23,659 bases of DNA from JAEUIZ01 sp046155605 (GTDB taxonomy: Bacteria > Planctomycetota > Phycisphaerae > Phycisphaerales > UBA1924). The DNA lies in NCBI GenBank assembly GCA_046155605.1, contig JBJXFQ010000076.1, positions 1 through 23,659 of the forward strand. The letters run 5' to 3'. The translations under genes and the position numbers were made by a program. The notes below the pieces were generated by a model. The model worked only from the letters and a program-made list of their open reading frames with translations, did no database searches and was not told where the DNA came from. This document shows, one piece after another, positions 15,956 through 22,879 of this stretch. Every line of letters begins with the position of its first letter. Position 1 is the stretch's first letter.

Positions 15956-16540
15956 ATGGCCATGCGAACACGATGGATGGCCGTGGCGAGCCTTGTCGTC
16001 GCGTTGTCGGGGTGTGTGCAGGACAGCCTGGTGACCGTGCGGTCCTCGACCGAGAACGTCGTCGATTCGCCGCGCCTGCCGACGACGGCGTATCGAGTCG
16101 GCTCGGCCAACACCGCCGAGGTGTATCTGACCGATCTTCCGCCCGAGGCGCTCGAACCCGGCGCGGACCTCGCGACGGTCGAGGGCCGGATCGTGCAACT
16201 GCGGCTCTTCCTTATCCCGCGAGCGGGGAGCACGCCGATCGACTCAACCGCGTCGAGCCTTACCATCCGCCACGTCGTGCTCTCGCGTGGCGTGATCGGG
16301 GTCTATTCCGGCGGCGGGTTCCTTCGACCGAGTGATCGCGTCGGCTCGGCGAGTTTCAGTGGCAGAGTCGCGGGGGCCACGGTGCGCCTGACGGGCCTGA
16401 CCGCGGGCTTCGCCGATCGGCTTGGCGCTGCCACCTTTGATGCGTCCTTTCGCGCGCCGCGCGACGACGCCATGGCCGGCCGGATCGCCGCCCGGCTGGA
16501 CGACGTCCTGCTCAGGGCCGGGGTGACGCCAGAACCATAA
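15956..16540 (+). CDS. Hypothetical lipoprotein
   Basis: A 194-residue predicted lipoprotein. The N-terminus MAMRTRWMAVASLVVALSGC carries a lipobox (LSGC, Cys20), so the mature protein would be lipid-anchored on the membrane. The rest is a beta-rich domain with EVYLTDLPPEAL, GRIVQLRLFLIPRAGSTPID, and SLTIRHVVLSRGVIGVYSGGGFL, and ends in FDASFRAPRDDAMAGRIAARLDDVL. I do not recognise the family. An alternative start lies at the ATG two codons downstream. It ends 13 bp from the convergent amidohydrolase gene. Confidence 0.82.
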   Translation: MAMRTRWMAVASLVVALSGCVQDSLVTVRSSTENVVDSPRLPTTAYRVGSANTAEVYLTDLPPEALEPGADLATVEGRIVQLRLFLIPRAGSTPIDSTASSLTIRHVVLSRGVIGVYSGGGFLRPSDRVGSASFSGRVAGATVRLTGLTAGFADRLGAATFDASFRAPRDDAMAGRIAARLDDVLLRAGVTPEP

Positions 16541-16553
16541 CGCTTTTGCAGGG

Positions 16554-17660
16554 CTACGGATGTTCGGCGATCCACCGATCCACGAGGTCCGCCGCCGCGT
16601 CGCGATAGAGCACCCGCAGATGATCCTTCGGCAACGCGAGCCCTTGCAATCGCGGCGAGGACATCTCGGTATATCGCTCCGGCTCGACCATCTTGAGGTC
16701 GGGGTCGGCGATGGGCGATGGGCCGTCGTGGGAGGTCTCAAACATCGTCCGCAGCGCGTAGTAGCGGCTTGCGTACAACTCGAACGCCGTCTCCGGGCTG
16801 TTGGCAAGATCGGACATGGGCGACGGTGCCGGCCCGCCGACGCGCGGAGCCATGTGGTCTTCGAGCGTTACGATGTCCGAGCCGAAGAGCACGCGTCCGC
16901 GCCAGCGATCAAAGAACGCGACCACCTCGTCGCGCGGATGCAGCCCGAGTTCGCGCACGATCCACTTCGTTGCCGACGTATCCAGATAGAGGTTCGGATG
17001 GCGTGTGAGCAGCCCGTCAAGAAAGCCCAGATCCTCCGGCCAGCCGCCCATGTGCGCCGCGATCCAGGGTCGATCGAACCGCGCGACCATCCGCTCGAGT
17101 GCGGCATAGTGCTCGGGCTTGGGCGGAAACTTCTTCGCGTCCGCGTATTTGGTGCGGAACCAGGTATCCGGGTCGGCGACGTGGGCCATGAACATCATGC
17201 CCAGTTCCATCGCCAACTCCGCCGCCCGCACGCGCCAGGGCGAGTCGAGCGGGGCGGCATCGCGCGGGTCGCCTCCGATGACTTCCCACAGCCGCGGCGC
17301 GGCCCAGAACTTGACGACTCGCGCCCCGTGCCGCTCGCGCCACCGCCGCATGTGCTCGACGAATCCCGTGCGAAACGCATTTCCGCGATCGGGGTCTGAC
17401 CAGTTGGGCACGGCCACGAACCGCACGCGATCGCCAAGCACGGCGCGCACGGCCTCCGCGTCGGCGAGTCGCGTCTGCGACAGCATCCGTTCGACCCCGA
17501 AGAGTCTCGCGACCTCGGCGTAGACCTTGCACGCCGTCGGCCCGTTGATGTGAAGGTGGCTGTCCGTGATCGGGACCGCAGGCGGCCCGAGCCGCGCCGC
17601 GGCGAGGCGATAATCCAGTCCATGGAGATTGGCGGCGATCGGAGCCTTGGTGGTGGTCAT
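16554..17660 (-). CDS. Amidohydrolase family protein (TIM-barrel metal-dependent hydrolase)
   Basis: A 368-residue protein of the amidohydrolase-2 group (PF04909 type). It shows the first-strand metal motif (ITDSHLHINGP, HxH), KFWAAPRLW, FMAHVADPDTWF (His), WIAAHMGGWPEDLGFL (His), and LFGSDIVTLEDH (the last Asp), in the order expected for the barrel. Length is typical. Members hydrolyse or decarboxylate small carboxylic or amide substrates; the specific substrate is not deducible. Start chosen at ATG 17660 (MTTTKAPIAANLHGLDY), although its SD is weak; upstream starts to 17735 would overlap the divergent gene. The adjacent divergent glycosyltransferase starts within about 25-65 bp. Confidence 0.85.
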   Translation of the reverse strand: MTTTKAPIAANLHGLDYRLAAARLGPPAVPITDSHLHINGPTACKVYAEVARLFGVERMLSQTRLADAEAVRAVLGDRVRFVAVPNWSDPDRGNAFRTGFVEHMRRWRERHGARVVKFWAAPRLWEVIGGDPRDAAPLDSPWRVRAAELAMELGMMFMAHVADPDTWFRTKYADAKKFPPKPEHYAALERMVARFDRPWIAAHMGGWPEDLGFLDGLLTRHPNLYLDTSATKWIVRELGLHPRDEVVAFFDRWRGRVLFGSDIVTLEDHMAPRVGGPAPSPMSDLANSPETAFELYASRYYALRTMFETSHDGPSPIADPDLKMVEPERYTEMSSPRLQGLALPKDHLRVLYRDAAADLVDRWIAEHP

Positions 17661-17684
17661 GCCGACGCGATCGTAGAAGCCCGC

Positions 17685-18851
17685 GTGGGCGATCGCTCCG
17701 CGCCCGCTCGCCGACCTCGGATCGTGCTCGCGCACGATTTCCTCTGCGGCTTCCGCGGCGGCGAGGCCGTGCTCGAACGCTTGATCGGCGTCGTCGAGCG
17801 TGTCGGCGAGATCGCGGGGCTTGTCGCGATGTTCGACGATGGGCGGTCGCTCGCTCCGGGCGTCGATCGGCTCCGCTCGCGCGGCCTGGTGAGTTCGTCG
17901 TGGGCCTCACGGATTCCCGGCGGAGCGGGCGGGCTGCGACGGTGGCTCCTGCCGCTCTATCCCGCGGCCGTCGCCGACCTCTCACGCGCGGTGGGGGAGT
18001 GGCACCGCCGCGAGCCGATCGATCTCGTGGTCTCGATCAGTGCCGCGGCGATCAAAGGCATTCGGCCTCCGCCGGACGTGCCGCACCTCTGCTATTCCAA
18101 CGGCCCGGCGCGATACGTCTGGTCACGCGGCGAAGACTACGGCGGCGGGCTGCGCGGGCTCGGGCTGCGGCTCATGGGCGAGCGGTTTCGACGCTGGGAT
18201 TTCCGCACGGCCGCAAACGTCACCACCTTCCTCGGCAACTCGACCCACATCGCGGCGGAGGTGCGACGCTGCTACGGACGCGAAGCGGCCGTCGCGTTTC
18301 CGCCCGTGCGCACCGGCTTCTACACGCCCGATCCGAGCGTGCGGCGGGAGGGATTCTGGCTCTATGCCGGTGCGATCGAGCCGTACAAGCGGGTCGATCT
18401 TGCACTTGCCGCCGGGGCCCGCGCGGGCCGGCGCATCGTCATCGCCGGCGAGGGCTCGATGCTGGCGGCACTGCGCCAGAACGCGCCAAAGGAAGCCGAG
18501 TTTGCCGGCCGCGTCAGCGACGAGCATTTGCGTGATCTCTATCGAACTGCCGCCGTGCTGATCTTCCCGCAGGTCGAGGATTTCGGCATCGTCGCGGTCG
18601 AGGCCCAGGCGTGCGGCCTGCCGGTGGTCGCGCGGCGCGCCGGCGGGGCGCTCGACACGGTCATCGACGGCGTGACCGGCGCGCTCGTCGATGACCCGAC
18701 GCCAAGCGCGATCGCCGACGCAGCGCGACGATGTGCGGCGATTTCACCCGATGCCTGCAGGAGCAACGCGGAGCGCTACAGCGAGGACGCGTTCGATCGG
18801 ACGATGCTCGATCACATCGCCGATGCCATCGCGCGCTCAAAGTCATTGTGA
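17685..18851 (+). CDS. GT4-family glycosyltransferase (WbaZ-like)
   Basis: A ~388-residue GT-B glycosyltransferase transferring a sugar, probably mannose, from a nucleotide donor during exopolysaccharide or lipopolysaccharide assembly. The N-terminal domain shows RIVLAHDFLCGFRGGEAVLERL and CYSNGPARYVW; the C-terminal donor domain has GFWLYAGAIEPYKRVDLAL, RIVIAGEGSM, and the EX7E signature in VEDFGIVAVEAQACGLPVVARRAGG. The start is uncertain: no SD is visible, and GTG at 17685 or GTG at 17724 would both place the first strand at the N-terminus. Earlier ATGs at 17550 run through the divergent gene and are not supported. No other polysaccharide gene is adjacent. Confidence 0.88.
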   Translation: MGDRSAPARRPRIVLAHDFLCGFRGGEAVLERLIGVVERVGEIAGLVAMFDDGRSLAPGVDRLRSRGLVSSSWASRIPGGAGGLRRWLLPLYPAAVADLSRAVGEWHRREPIDLVVSISAAAIKGIRPPPDVPHLCYSNGPARYVWSRGEDYGGGLRGLGLRLMGERFRRWDFRTAANVTTFLGNSTHIAAEVRRCYGREAAVAFPPVRTGFYTPDPSVRREGFWLYAGAIEPYKRVDLALAAGARAGRRIVIAGEGSMLAALRQNAPKEAEFAGRVSDEHLRDLYRTAAVLIFPQVEDFGIVAVEAQACGLPVVARRAGGALDTVIDGVTGALVDDPTPSAIADAARRCAAISPDACRSNAERYSEDAFDRTMLDHIADAIARSKSL

Positions 18852-18919
18852 CGCGGCCATTTCAACGTCGAGTCGGAGCGCGTCCGCGAGCGAAGGTTCG
18901 GGTTCTGCCGGATGCGCCG

Positions 18920-19339
18920 CTACTCCCCAACTCGCGTCGTGCGTGCGATCTGATCCCGCGCCACCGCCAGTTCAGGCTCATCGATCACAGGCTTGCCCGC
19001 GCTGGGAACTCGAACGGCCAGATACGCCGCGTCGCCCGCAAGCAGTTTCACACCCTTGACCATGCTCGAATCCGACTCGACGCGGATCAGGTACTCGCCC
19101 GCGTCCACCGTCCGCGTGAGATACTGCCCCGGCACCAGCGCCCCGATCGGCTGCTGGTTCATATAGATCCGGACGGGGCGACTCGAAATCCCCCCGCGAG
19201 CCGCGCGATAGACATAGATCACGCCCTTGGTGCTGCTGACCACCTCGGGCCGAAACGGCTCGCCACGCGGGGCCGACGCGCACCCGCCGATTCCCACCAC
19301 CACCGCCATCGCCACAACCCCCAGAATCCGTCGAATCAT
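18920..19339 (-). CDS. Lipoprotein, DUF2846-like
   Basis: A 139-residue predicted lipoprotein. MIRRILGVVAMAVVVGIGGC ends in a lipobox (IGGC, Cys20). The core GVIYVYRAARGGISSRPVRIYMNQQPIGALVPGQYLTRTVDAGEYLIRVES matches the DUF2846-like beta-sandwich (x-Y-V-Y-R...v-x-i-n...G-x-L-x-x-G-x-Y...v-p-x-G-x-h). GGGAG sits upstream of the ATG. The start codon overlaps the upstream gene stop as ATGA, so expression is translationally coupled. Function of the family is unknown; it is usually envelope-linked. Confidence 0.83.
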   Translation of the reverse strand: MIRRILGVVAMAVVVGIGGCASAPRGEPFRPEVVSSTKGVIYVYRAARGGISSRPVRIYMNQQPIGALVPGQYLTRTVDAGEYLIRVESDSSMVKGVKLLAGDAAYLAVRVPSAGKPVIDEPELAVARDQIARTTRVGE

Positions 19340-19788
19340 CGGCTTCGCTCCCTTGGCTTGGACCTCCGGCACGCCACCACCAGCCCGATGTACAACTCGT
19401 GATCGGCCTCGATGTCCAGATGACGATAGACCTCGCAATCAAACACCAGAGAGGATCGGCACAGCACGGGCGACGGCGTCGCTAGATGATCGACCTCAAG
19501 CCCGTCAAACGGATCGCCAGTTCGCCGCGCGCCGAACGCCCGATCCACCAGCCGATCCTCGGCCTCGACTCGGCATAGCGCGAACCGACGCGAATCGCGG
19601 ATCACCGGCTCGATCGGGTGACCCCGTCGAACCGCCGCACATACCAGTGCTGGCGTGTGCGCACACGGCGTCACCCACGAGCACATCACCCCCTCGCGCC
19701 GCGTTTCGAAGCACGAGGTCATCACGAACCTCGCTCCGGCGATCACCTCAAAGGCCTCGCGCACTCCCGCTGGCATCGCGCTCGACAC
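19336..19788 (-). CDS. Flavin-reductase-like FMN-binding split-barrel protein
   Basis: A 150-residue protein. Residues ~10-150 follow the flavin-reductase-like (PF01613) pattern: AFEVIAGARFVMTSCFETRREGVMCSWVTPCAHTPALVCAAVRRGHPIEPVIRDSRRFALC, and later a GDPFDGLEV...LDCEVYRHLDIEADHELYIGLV end motif. It probably binds FMN in the cytoplasm. GTG at 19788 is chosen because GGGAGG stands 5 nt before it; an ATG four codons downstream is an alternative. Its TGA overlaps the ATG of the DUF2846-like lipoprotein gene. Divergent from mraZ. Confidence 0.83.
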   Translation of the reverse strand: MSSAMPAGVREAFEVIAGARFVMTSCFETRREGVMCSWVTPCAHTPALVCAAVRRGHPIEPVIRDSRRFALCRVEAEDRLVDRAFGARRTGDPFDGLEVDHLATPSPVLCRSSLVFDCEVYRHLDIEADHELYIGLVVACRRSKPRERSR

Positions 19789-19942
19789 ACTCGCCTCCCG
19801 CGCGCTCCTCACTCCGTGCGGCAGTCTAACCGCGCTCGGAGTTTCCGTCTGTCGCCTGTGTGCAATATGTGGAGAACTTGTCAAGTTGTTGCGAACAACA
19901 CCCAAATCTACTGAAAAACTGATGCTTTTTGATCCCAGGCTC

Positions 19943-19970
19943 TTGCGGAGTGGGGAGAAGTGGTTAGAAT
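19943..19970 (+). promoter_or_regulatory. Probable mraZ promoter
   Basis: TTGCGG (19943-19948) and TAGAAT (19965-19970) are spaced 16 bp apart, within an AT-richer intergenic patch. The start point would be near 19977, leaving a leader of only 12-21 nt and no SD, so translation may be leader-poor. Confidence 0.5.
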
Positions 19971-19988
19971 GCCCATGTAATCCCATGA
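19949..19988. promoter_or_regulatory. 10-bp-phased MraZ-box-like repeats
   Basis: AGTGGGGAGA and AGTGGTTAGA (19949-19968) are tandem 10-bp repeats; next, CCCATG occurs at 19972 and 19982, again 10 bp apart. TGGG or its complement CCCA recurs every helical turn. MraZ of E. coli binds TGGGN repeats of the same spacing upstream of its own gene; autoregulation here is inferred. Confidence 0.5.
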
Positions 19989-19997
19989 GTGCCACAC

Positions 19998-20459
19998 GTG
20001 CTCTTCACCGGCTCCTCAGATCACACGATCGACACGAAACTTCGCTTGGCGATACCCGCCAAGCATCGGTCACAGGTCGGGGAGGGAACGGTTTGGTATT
20101 GCGTGCCGTGGCCGGGCGGTGTGCTGAGGCTCTATCCCGAGGCGACGTTTCGGGATCTGGCGTCGCGGGCCGAGCAGTCGTTGACCCCAAGCGAGGACGA
20201 GGCGAGCATCGAGGCGAGCGTCTTTGGGTTTGCGGAGCGGCTGGAGCAGGACGGCCAGGGACGTATCGCCTTGCCGAAACTGCACTTGGAACTCGCCGAG
20301 ATGAAGGGCGGCGAGGTGGTTGTCCTGGGCGTGCGGAATCGGCTCGAGGTTCGCGAGCGGGCGGCATGGGAGGCCCAGCGACAGGCACAGTTCGCGCGAC
20401 TGCCGGACCTGGTCGCGCGGCTGCGGCAGGGTGGAAACGGATCGCACGGCGGAAACTGA
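19998..20459 (+). CDS. mraZ: Transcriptional regulator MraZ
   Basis: A 153-residue AbrB-like double-barrel DNA-binding protein that controls the division and cell wall cluster in most bacteria. The first SpoVT-AbrB half is LFTGSSDHTIDTKLRLAIPAKHR, and the second is EQDGQGRIALPKLHLELAEMKGGEVVVLGVRNRLEVRERAAWE. The canonical DxKGRLxIP of the first half has Leu instead of Gly, but the Arg is kept. GTG at 19998 gives the usual M(L)F-G start; an earlier GTG at 19989 is the alternative. Normally rsmH follows directly; here no rsmH, ftsL or ftsI is seen in the next 3.2 kb, so the gene is separated from its cluster. Confidence 0.92.
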   Translation: MLFTGSSDHTIDTKLRLAIPAKHRSQVGEGTVWYCVPWPGGVLRLYPEATFRDLASRAEQSLTPSEDEASIEASVFGFAERLEQDGQGRIALPKLHLELAEMKGGEVVVLGVRNRLEVRERAAWEAQRQAQFARLPDLVARLRQGGNGSHGGN

Positions 20460-20823
20460 ACATGAGATCAGCGCGTCCGGCGGTGCCCGGGCGCGATGCG
20501 GGAGCGGTTTGAGCGATCGGTCGAGAAGAGATGGAGCGGAGTTGGAGAGCCCGAGGCGGTGCCGGAGACGGCGGGTCGCGGGGTTAGAGAGCATCGGCCC
20601 GGAAGGGAACGAAAGGAATCGCATCCTTCCCCGGGCAGAGCCGGCATCGGCCGGCGCGGCCGGATCGGTCCATCGTCGCAAGGACGCGGCGGGAGGCCGA
20701 GCGCCCCAGAGGACGGGGTGTGCGGCGCCAGGGAAGGCACCGATGCTCGAGAGTGCTCGGTTGAGGAAGCTCAGCCGAGCGCTGTGCGACGCTCGCCGCG
20801 AGCGGCCTGTGATCTCGGTCATT

Positions 20824-20865
20824 GGCCGGGCGCGTTGAGCGTTACGGGCCGGGCGCGTTGAGCGT
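20824..20865. repeat. 19-bp direct repeat, 23-bp period
   Basis: GGCCGGGCGCGTTGAGCGT occurs at 20824-20842 and 20847-20865, separated by TACG. Its role is unknown. Confidence 0.8.
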
Positions 20866-21043
20866 CTTGCAGGACATCCCACCACCGGCGACGGGGCCTT
20901 CCCACCACCACCATTTGGCCCCGCCGCCAGCACCGCCCGCTGATGCCGAATGGCGCACGCGGGCGGTTGTCTTTTTGGGATGTGCGGGGCGGTCGTCTTT
21001 GGAAGGTCGCGAAGGATTCGTCTTCGCCCCAGCCGGGCGGCTG

Positions 21044-21097
21044 TAGCCACGGGTGAAGCGACGCGGCTCGGGGGGGTGAGCGTCGCGAAACCCGTGG
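21044..21097 (+). repeat. REP-like palindromic element, copy A
   Basis: CCACGGGT (21047-21054)/ACCCGTGG (21090-21097) form the outer stem. A symmetrical GAA/GAA internal loop separates it from the inner stem GCGACGC/GCGTCGC (21058-21064/21080-21086) and a 15-nt apical loop. The same outer stem and ...GCGAAACCCGTGGAAAG end recur in inverted orientation at 22141-22196. Confidence 0.8.
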
Positions 21098-21118
21098 AAA
21101 GGGCGACGAAAAGGCGGA

Positions 21119-21136
21119 CCGCCCCGGCCGGGGCGG
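21119..21136. repeat. 18-bp perfect palindrome before the DUF4238 gene
   Basis: CCGCCCCGGCCGGGGCGG is a perfect palindrome ending 32 bp before the DUF4238 start. It could be an operator or a terminator of upstream transcription; no supporting context. Confidence 0.6.
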
Positions 21137-21168
21137 AGGAGTGACCCGGCGGCTTGTACCATCACAGC

Positions 21169-22083
21169 ATGTCAACGCCGCGCAAGCACCACTACTTACC
21201 GAAGTCATACCTATCCGCGTGGACGGACGACGGAACGAAGGACGGCCAGTTGCAGGTCATCGATAAGACTAACGGCCGCGCCTGGCCGGGGACGCCGGGC
21301 AAAGTTGCTAGGGAAACCGACCTGTACATGATCGACATTGCCGAGGTCGAGGGCGATGTGGCTGCCACCGAGATCGAGAAGACGTTCCACATTATCGAAG
21401 ACGCAGCCGCGCCAATCATCAAGCGGATGCTCACTGGCGAGCGCATGGTCAGCGGCGAGGATCGCGAGAACATCATGTCGTTGCTCGCAACGCTGGTGGT
21501 GCGCGTCCCCTCCCGCTTGGACTGGATCGACGACTTCATGCGCAAGCCGATCGAGGTGATGTATCGACAACTGGAGGCTGAAGGCAAGTTCCCGCAGCCC
21601 TCCGACCCGGAGTTGGCCGCCCAAATGAAGGGATGGTTCGACAAAGGTCTGATCACGATCGAGATCAAACAGAATGCCCGGCTTGCGATGATGGCATCGA
21701 TCCTACCGACGCTCCTAAATCTGTTCATGCTTCGCCAATGGACGGTGTTGCGAACGAGATCCGATGCCGGTGACCTGATCTGCACGGATCACCCGGTGCT
21801 CCTGGAATGGATCAAGCGAACGCCGCCAGGAAAGTCCCCGGGCTTCGGCCTCCAGAACACCGCCGTCTTTGTTCCGATCGGCCCGTCTGCTGCTCTGCTT
21901 GGACTGTGGGACGCCGAGCCAAAGGACGAGACGCTTACCCGCGATCAGGTGACATTCTGGAACGGCAAACTGCTTGGATACGTCGATCGGTTCGTCTTCT
22001 CACGGGGCGACTTTGCGGCGCTGCACAAGAGCGGCACCGTGCATCGGCGACAGGACGTAATCAAGTGCTGGGTGAAGTCCTAA
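21169..22083 (+). CDS. DUF4238 domain-containing protein
   Basis: A 304-residue protein with the N-terminal signature RKHHYLPKSYLSAWTD of DUF4238 (KHHYxPqfYLrxF), and later a TDHPV element (DLICTDHPVLLEWI) and FVPIGPSAALLGLW typical of the family's C-terminal half. ATG at 21169 is preferred because the signature then lies at residue 5, as usual; there is no clear SD. Biochemistry is unknown. These genes occur sporadically and often in variable regions, and here it sits between two inverted palindromic repeats and has no operon partner, which suggests acquisition. It could be a recent insertion between mraZ and the following genes. Confidence 0.88.
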   Translation: MSTPRKHHYLPKSYLSAWTDDGTKDGQLQVIDKTNGRAWPGTPGKVARETDLYMIDIAEVEGDVAATEIEKTFHIIEDAAAPIIKRMLTGERMVSGEDRENIMSLLATLVVRVPSRLDWIDDFMRKPIEVMYRQLEAEGKFPQPSDPELAAQMKGWFDKGLITIEIKQNARLAMMASILPTLLNLFMLRQWTVLRTRSDAGDLICTDHPVLLEWIKRTPPGKSPGFGLQNTAVFVPIGPSAALLGLWDAEPKDETLTRDQVTFWNGKLLGYVDRFVFSRGDFAALHKSGTVHRRQDVIKCWVKS

Positions 22084-22095
22084 TGATCCGCTGAT

Positions 22096-22115
22096 GCAGG
22101 GGCTGCTGCCCCTGC
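22096..22115 (+). terminator. Stem-loop 13 bp after the DUF4238 stop
   Basis: GCAGGGGC-TGCT-GCCCCTGC is an 8-bp perfect stem with a tetraloop. It lacks a U-tract, so it may be a terminator or a member of a dispersed hairpin repeat. Confidence 0.5.
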
Positions 22116-22140
22116 AACCCCGCCGGATAAGAACATGGCT

Positions 22141-22196
22141 TTCCACGGGTTTCGCGTCGGCGGGCTTCGCCGCGCCGCCGCTCTACCCGTGGCTAT
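22141..22196 (-). repeat. REP-like palindromic element, copy B (inverted to copy A)
   Basis: Reads CTTTCCACGGGTTTCGCG...CTCTACCCGTGGCTA on the + strand, the reverse complement of the ends of the element at 21044-21097 (TAGCCACGGGT...CGCGAAACCCGTGGAAAG). The inner arms differ (GCGTCGGCG/CGCCGCCGC, one mismatch), but the layout of outer stem, 3-nt internal loop and inner stem is the same. Confidence 0.8.
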
Positions 22197-22203
22197 CGCC
22201 CTC

Positions 22204-22218
22204 CGCCCCGTTGGGGCG
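22204..22218. repeat. Short hairpin CGCCCC-GTT-GGGGCG
   Basis: A 6-bp perfect stem with a 3-nt loop, 11 bp after copy B. It is flanked by imperfect CCTCCG/CGGAGG arms. Confidence 0.5.
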
Positions 22219-22353
22219 CAGAGCGGAGGCAGTGTTGTTTCGGCACATGGTGTTCGTCTGAGAGAACGGTGCCGGAGGAAGGGCTGCGCCGCGGTGAAGG
22301 GGTCGGTTGCCATCGGTGAACCGCTTCGGCTGACTGATGCGCGTGGCACCCAT

Positions 22354-22416
22354 CACCAGTTGTCCTTGCAAAGCCTCGGCCAACTGGTGGCACCCGGCAC
22401 TTCCTCCCGTGCCGGG
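22354..22416. repeat. Two adjacent hairpins
   Basis: CACCAGTTG (22354-22362)/CAACTGGTG (22381-22389) forms a 9-bp stem with an 18-nt loop. Directly after it, CCCGGCAC (22393-22400)/GTGCCGGG (22409-22416) forms an 8-bp stem with loop TTCCTCCC. TGGCACCC also occurs as a direct repeat here (22344 and 22388). Confidence 0.65.
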
Positions 22417-22451
22417 GCGGGTCCGTTGGATCGTCCGATGCTCCGCCCGTC

Positions 22452-22808
22452 TCACCCCGCCGTCTTCGCGCTCTCCCAGTGCTTCACCGCCGCGGCGACG
22501 ACGGGCGTGTAGATGTATGCCGGGCCCCCGCCCATGACGACGCCGACGCCTGCGGCCTCCATGATCTCGGCCGCGGTCGCGCCGTGCTTGAAGCACTTTT
22601 CGACGTGCGCATAGATGCATGGCTCGCAGTGTGTGGCGACGGCGATGCCCAGCGCGATCAGTTCCTTGTGCTTGACGCTCAGTGCTCCGTCCTTCATCAG
22701 CGTCTGGAAGAAGGGCGCGAAGGCCTTGCCCAGGTCGGGCGCGAGTGCCTTGGCCGCGGCCATTTCGGTGCCGTGAGACGAATAGAACCCGGCGGGATCG
22801 TGTGACAT
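22452..22808 (-). CDS. AhpD-like/carboxymuconolactone decarboxylase family protein
   Basis: A 118-residue protein with the AhpD fold. HCEPCIYAHVEKCFKHGATAAEIMEA contains the CxxC redox pair and conserved His of alkylhydroperoxidase-like proteins; ALSVKHKELIALGIAVATHC is the preceding helix. A second cysteine motif partner is not apparent, so its exact activity (peroxide or thiol reduction, or decarboxylation) is unclear. ATG at 22808 has AAGGGGG at good spacing; a TTG one codon earlier is an alternative. It lies 71 bp behind the rhodanese gene on the same strand, so the pair may respond together to sulfur or oxidative stress (inference). Confidence 0.9.
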   Translation of the reverse strand: MSHDPAGFYSSHGTEMAAAKALAPDLGKAFAPFFQTLMKDGALSVKHKELIALGIAVATHCEPCIYAHVEKCFKHGATAAEIMEAAGVGVVMGGGPAYIYTPVVAAAVKHWESAKTAG

Positions 22809-22879
22809 CAAGCCCCCTTGTTAATCGTGTGCCAACCAGTACGAGATACTACGTCACGGATCGAGCCACGCGCCGATGG

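Larger units (their letters stand above)
20460..21168. other. Gene-poor region between mraZ and DUF4238 gene
   Basis: About 709 bp without a convincing gene. Open frames exist on both strands, but none has a start with an SD, a recognisable motif or consistent third-position bias. It contains a 19-bp direct repeat with 23-bp period (20824-20865), a planctomycete-like palindromic repeat (21044-21097) and an 18-bp palindrome (21119-21136). A short peptide frame at 20463-20513 directly after mraZ (MRSARPAVPGRDAGAV) is possible but unsupported. Confidence 0.6.
22084..22451. other. Hairpin-dense intergenic region after the DUF4238 gene
   Basis: About 368 bp without a gene. It contains at least five stem-loops, described separately: 22096-22115, 22143-22192, 22204-22218, 22354-22389 and 22393-22416. 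No reading frame of note is seen. Confidence 0.65.

Noticed and set aside
17550..17684. Upstream ATG start for the glycosyltransferase
   Set aside because: The extra 45 residues are Arg-rich and antisense to the amidohydrolase N-terminus, and they do not resemble GT4 proteins.
20496..20861. 121-residue frame after mraZ, considered as rsmH or ftsL remnant
   Set aside because: No methyltransferase motif (LDxTLGxGGH) or membrane helix, and no SD. Codon third positions are not biased.
20070..21050. 326-residue frame on the minus strand
   Set aside because: It runs antisense through mraZ, has Pro/Arg/Ala-rich composition and no motif. Typical of shadow frames in high-GC DNA.
20842..21165. 107-residue minus-strand frame containing a run of four Trp (KWWWWEG)
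   Set aside because: The Trp run comes from CCA repeats in a non-coding stretch, and the frame spans the REP-like element. No start support; more likely repeat DNA.
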